This document shows, piece after piece, positions 61,648 through 64,000 of a DNA stretch of 64,000 bases. The translations under genes were made by a program, and so were the position numbers. The notes under the pieces were generated by a model. The model saw only the letters and a program-made list of their open reading frames with translations. It was not told where the DNA came from and ran no database searches. The DNA is from Lobulomyces angularis (lineage: Eukaryota; Chytridiomycota; Chytridiomycetes; Lobulomycetales; Lobulomycetaceae), in NCBI GenBank assembly GCA_027604685.1, contig JADHYX010000012.1, forward strand, positions 1 through 64,000, written 5' to 3'. Position 1 is the first letter of the stretch; the number at the start of each line of letters is the position of its first letter.

Positions 61648-62359
61648 GTTTCAAACTACAGTTTTTTAAGAAATTTTTCTTGTCTCCTCAATTTCTCTCA
61701 AATGTTGATTATTTTTTTTGCAAACCAAAAAAAAAAAAATTATATGTATTTTTGCTCTTCCGCAAAAAAAGCGCAAAGCTAATAAAATAAAAAAAAATCA
61801 AAAACCAAATTTTAAATAAAGGTGGCAACTGTATCTTGAACACAACAATTAATAATGTCTATAGTAATTTTTTTGGTATAAAAAAGTTGCAGTGTGATTA
61901 AAGAAGTTGAATGGATTTGAAAAAACATTTGCAAATCTACTCAATTCTGTTGTGTTAATTTACTAATAACTACACTAATTCGTTAAATCAACCTCGTAGA
62001 CACAGTTCCTAAAGATCCTCTTTAGTAGTAGTCCTATGACTTATGGCAAGAATAGATTATTATCCACTTTAAAAAATTAGGCAATAAACTTACTAAAACA
62101 ATGTCTTAAGATAAGGTTTTGAAAAATGTATAGATGCGATCTGTTTAAAGAAATCGCACTGGAATTGCAATTGAAAAAGAATGCTGTTTTTTAAAAACTA
62201 TGAAAAACTAAAAAAACTATTATCATTGTGTGTCAAACGCACAACATTTAACAAAGATGATATATTTTTTTCTATTTTATGGAATTTATTGTAATGATAG
62301 TAGTAAAAACTTATCATAAAATGCGCATTTATTCTTTTTGGGGTAAAAATTTTTAAAAA
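61648..62359. other. Divergent intergenic region
   Basis: About 0.7 kb holding the divergent promoters of the copper protein and AMP deaminase genes. No coding or RNA feature seen. Confidence 0.45.
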
Positions 62360-64000
62360 ATGTCAAATTTAAAAAAAGAAATCAAGTTAAATCAATTGAA
62401 GCCTGATAATAGCAGGGGTGATTTAGATATAGTAAAAAGTAGATCAACTTCCAGTACCTCTCCTTCAAATCCTGCTTCGTTAAGTCAATATGGTAGTCAA
62501 CAATTTACGGATCCAATGGAGTTGGTAAATACAGTCACTACTCAAGGTTCTCCCTTTTTCGATTATAATAATGAAAAGTCAATGCAACAAGAAGACACTA
62601 AGTATTGGGCTCATAGAATCGGGTTTGCACAACACATTTCACTTTTTTGTTCTAAAATTAACTTTGTAAAAGAAAATTGAGTGGTTATGGACAAGCTTAT
62701 CTACCAGAAGAAAATGACTCGTAAGAAATATGGTTTTTTTTAATTTTTTTTTTTTTAACTCTTCTTTTTCCTCAGTTTGTCCCGCATATCTCGTGCATCA
62801 AGTTTTTCAGAAGCCTCTCTGTCAACAAGAGTAATAAGTACATTGGCTTATTTTGTTTTAATGAAATTTCTTTTTAGTCTATGTCACTTGCCGAGAGAAT
62901 GGCTGATGCTCATGGGATTCCAGTTACCCATGAGTCTGTTGCTATGTTTGCAAAGGATACGGAAGCGCACGATAACAAAGGTACATTAATTTTAAAATTA
63001 ATTTTTTAATTATCTTACTGATATCATTAGACAATATTTTATCTGCTGAACTTCAGCACATTTTCAGCACTTGGAGAAAATGTCTGCAACTACGTCATAA
63101 ATATATTGACTGTTCCTTGCAAAATTTCGGTGCAAATCCAAAAGACCAAGACGACTGGGAAATTTATCCTAAACCGCCGCCACCATCGTACAAACCATCT
63201 GGAAAACTTGACAGTGATTCTATTGCAGAGGTTAAATCCGATATGGAAAGTTTTAATATGGAGGATTGTAAAATTCCTGATTCTCATTCAGTATGTTAAT
63301 TAAACGAATACATTTAATTTTTTTAATTTGTAAAACAGTATTCTTTTAGAATGTGTTCGGATGGTGTATACAGAGTTTTTAAGCTTCCTTGCACTTTAGA
63401 AAATAGAGAAAATAATAACCCTCTTTACAATGTCCCAACTCTCAAAGAATATTTCACAGATTTGGAATTTGTACTAAATATTATCAGTGATGGTCCTACT
63501 AAATCGTTTGCTTATAGAAGGCTGCGTTACTTAGAGTCCAAATTTCATATGTATATTTTACTAAATGAATACCAAGAAATGGCGGACTCAAAAGTAATTT
63601 GAAAAGAATTATTTTTCTTATTTTTTTTTTTTTTATTTTAGCGCGTTCCCCACAGAGATTTTTACAACGTTCGTAAAGTCGATACACACGTTCATCATTC
63701 AGCTTGTATGAACCAAAAGCATTTACTACGTTTTATTAAATCTAAAATGAAGAAATCTCCAAATGTAAACAATTTTAAGACTAAAATATAATATTTACTT
63801 TTTTCCAGGATCTTGTGATCTTTAGAGATGAAAAATATTTAACTTTAAATCAAGTATTTGAAAGTTTAAATTTAACTGCCTATGATCTATCAATTGATAC
63901 ATTGGATATGCATGTAAAATTTTTACTTAAAAAATCACTTTAAAAATGTTCTTTTTTATTAAAGGCACATAAAGATTCCTTTCATAGATTTGATAAATTT
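62360..64000 (+). CDS. AMP deaminase, 5' part (runs off the window)
   Basis: Hydrolyses AMP to IMP and ammonia; adenylate-pool and purine control in the cytosol. The start at 62360 leads a Ser/Pro-rich disordered N-terminus. Later exons give [20 protein letters not shown], then [23 protein letters not shown] sequence, [18 protein letters not shown], and the first metal-binding block [29 protein letters not shown] with its HVH pair. Next are the conserved [21 protein letters not shown] and DSFHRFDKF. The remaining catalytic residues (further His, Glu, Asp) lie beyond 64000. At least eight exons are visible. I am sure of the family. Confidence 0.92.

Overview
The window reads as nuclear DNA of an early-diverging, zoosporic (flagellated, chytrid-like) fungus. 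It is strongly AT-rich, with many short introns that mostly begin gta and end ag, and long A and T runs between genes. The standard genetic code fits: most proteins end at TAA, TAG or TGA where their families end. Fungal signs are a Ste11/Byr2-type SAM-RA-kinase MAPKKK, a Zn2Cys6 regulator, a Gcn4-like bZIP and a BIM1/X325-type secreted copper protein. A long rotatin-like protein (a centriole and basal-body protein) suggests a lineage that builds flagella. Aerobic mitochondria are shown by COX6A, branched-chain ketoacid dehydrogenase E1-alpha and mitochondrial acyl carrier protein. No species can be named from the sequence alone.

Layout. 0-10 kb: COX6A(+), MAPKKK(+), Gcn4-like bZIP(+) with an upstream-ORF leader, BCKDH E1-alpha(-). 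10-21 kb: Hrq1-type helicase(+), a seven-span membrane protein(-), a poor 1.9-kb stretch, MCM6(+). 21-31 kb: ICMT/Ste14-like methyltransferase(+), Zn2Cys6 regulator(+), ketohexokinase-like kinase(+), RPA-interacting protein(-) head to head with a RECQ1-type helicase(+), TRM6(-). 31-39 kb: SART1/Snu66(-), a decayed gene copy(+), TMCO3-like antiporter(-), SDE2(+). 39-50 kb: rotatin-like(+), cytosolic cysteinyl-tRNA synthetase(+), a single-span membrane protein(-). 50-64 kb: a decayed TnpB/Fanzor-like transposon ORF(-), a small gene that may be Rec114-like(-), a proline-rich WH2-like protein(+), acyl carrier protein(-), a C2H2 regulator(+), a divergent siroheme-synthase-like methyltransferase(+), a BIM1-like copper protein(-) and the 5' part of AMP deaminase(+).

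The genes do not form one pathway; this is an ordinary, gene-dense fungal chromosome segment. Four act in DNA replication or repair (MCM6, Hrq1, RECQ1, RPA-interacting protein) and two in splicing (Snu66, SDE2). The points most worth a second look are: the decayed Fanzor-like element; an in-frame UAG inside the otherwise intact Snu66 frame; a 4-nt microexon inside the Walker A motif of the RECQ1 gene; several uORFs ahead of the Gcn4-like bZIP; an intron-containing decayed duplicate of the 52-kb gene placed 18 kb away in inverted orientation; and departures from helicase motif consensus in both RecQ-family genes. Exon boundaries were read by eye from GT-AG signals, reading phase and family conservation, and have no transcript support.
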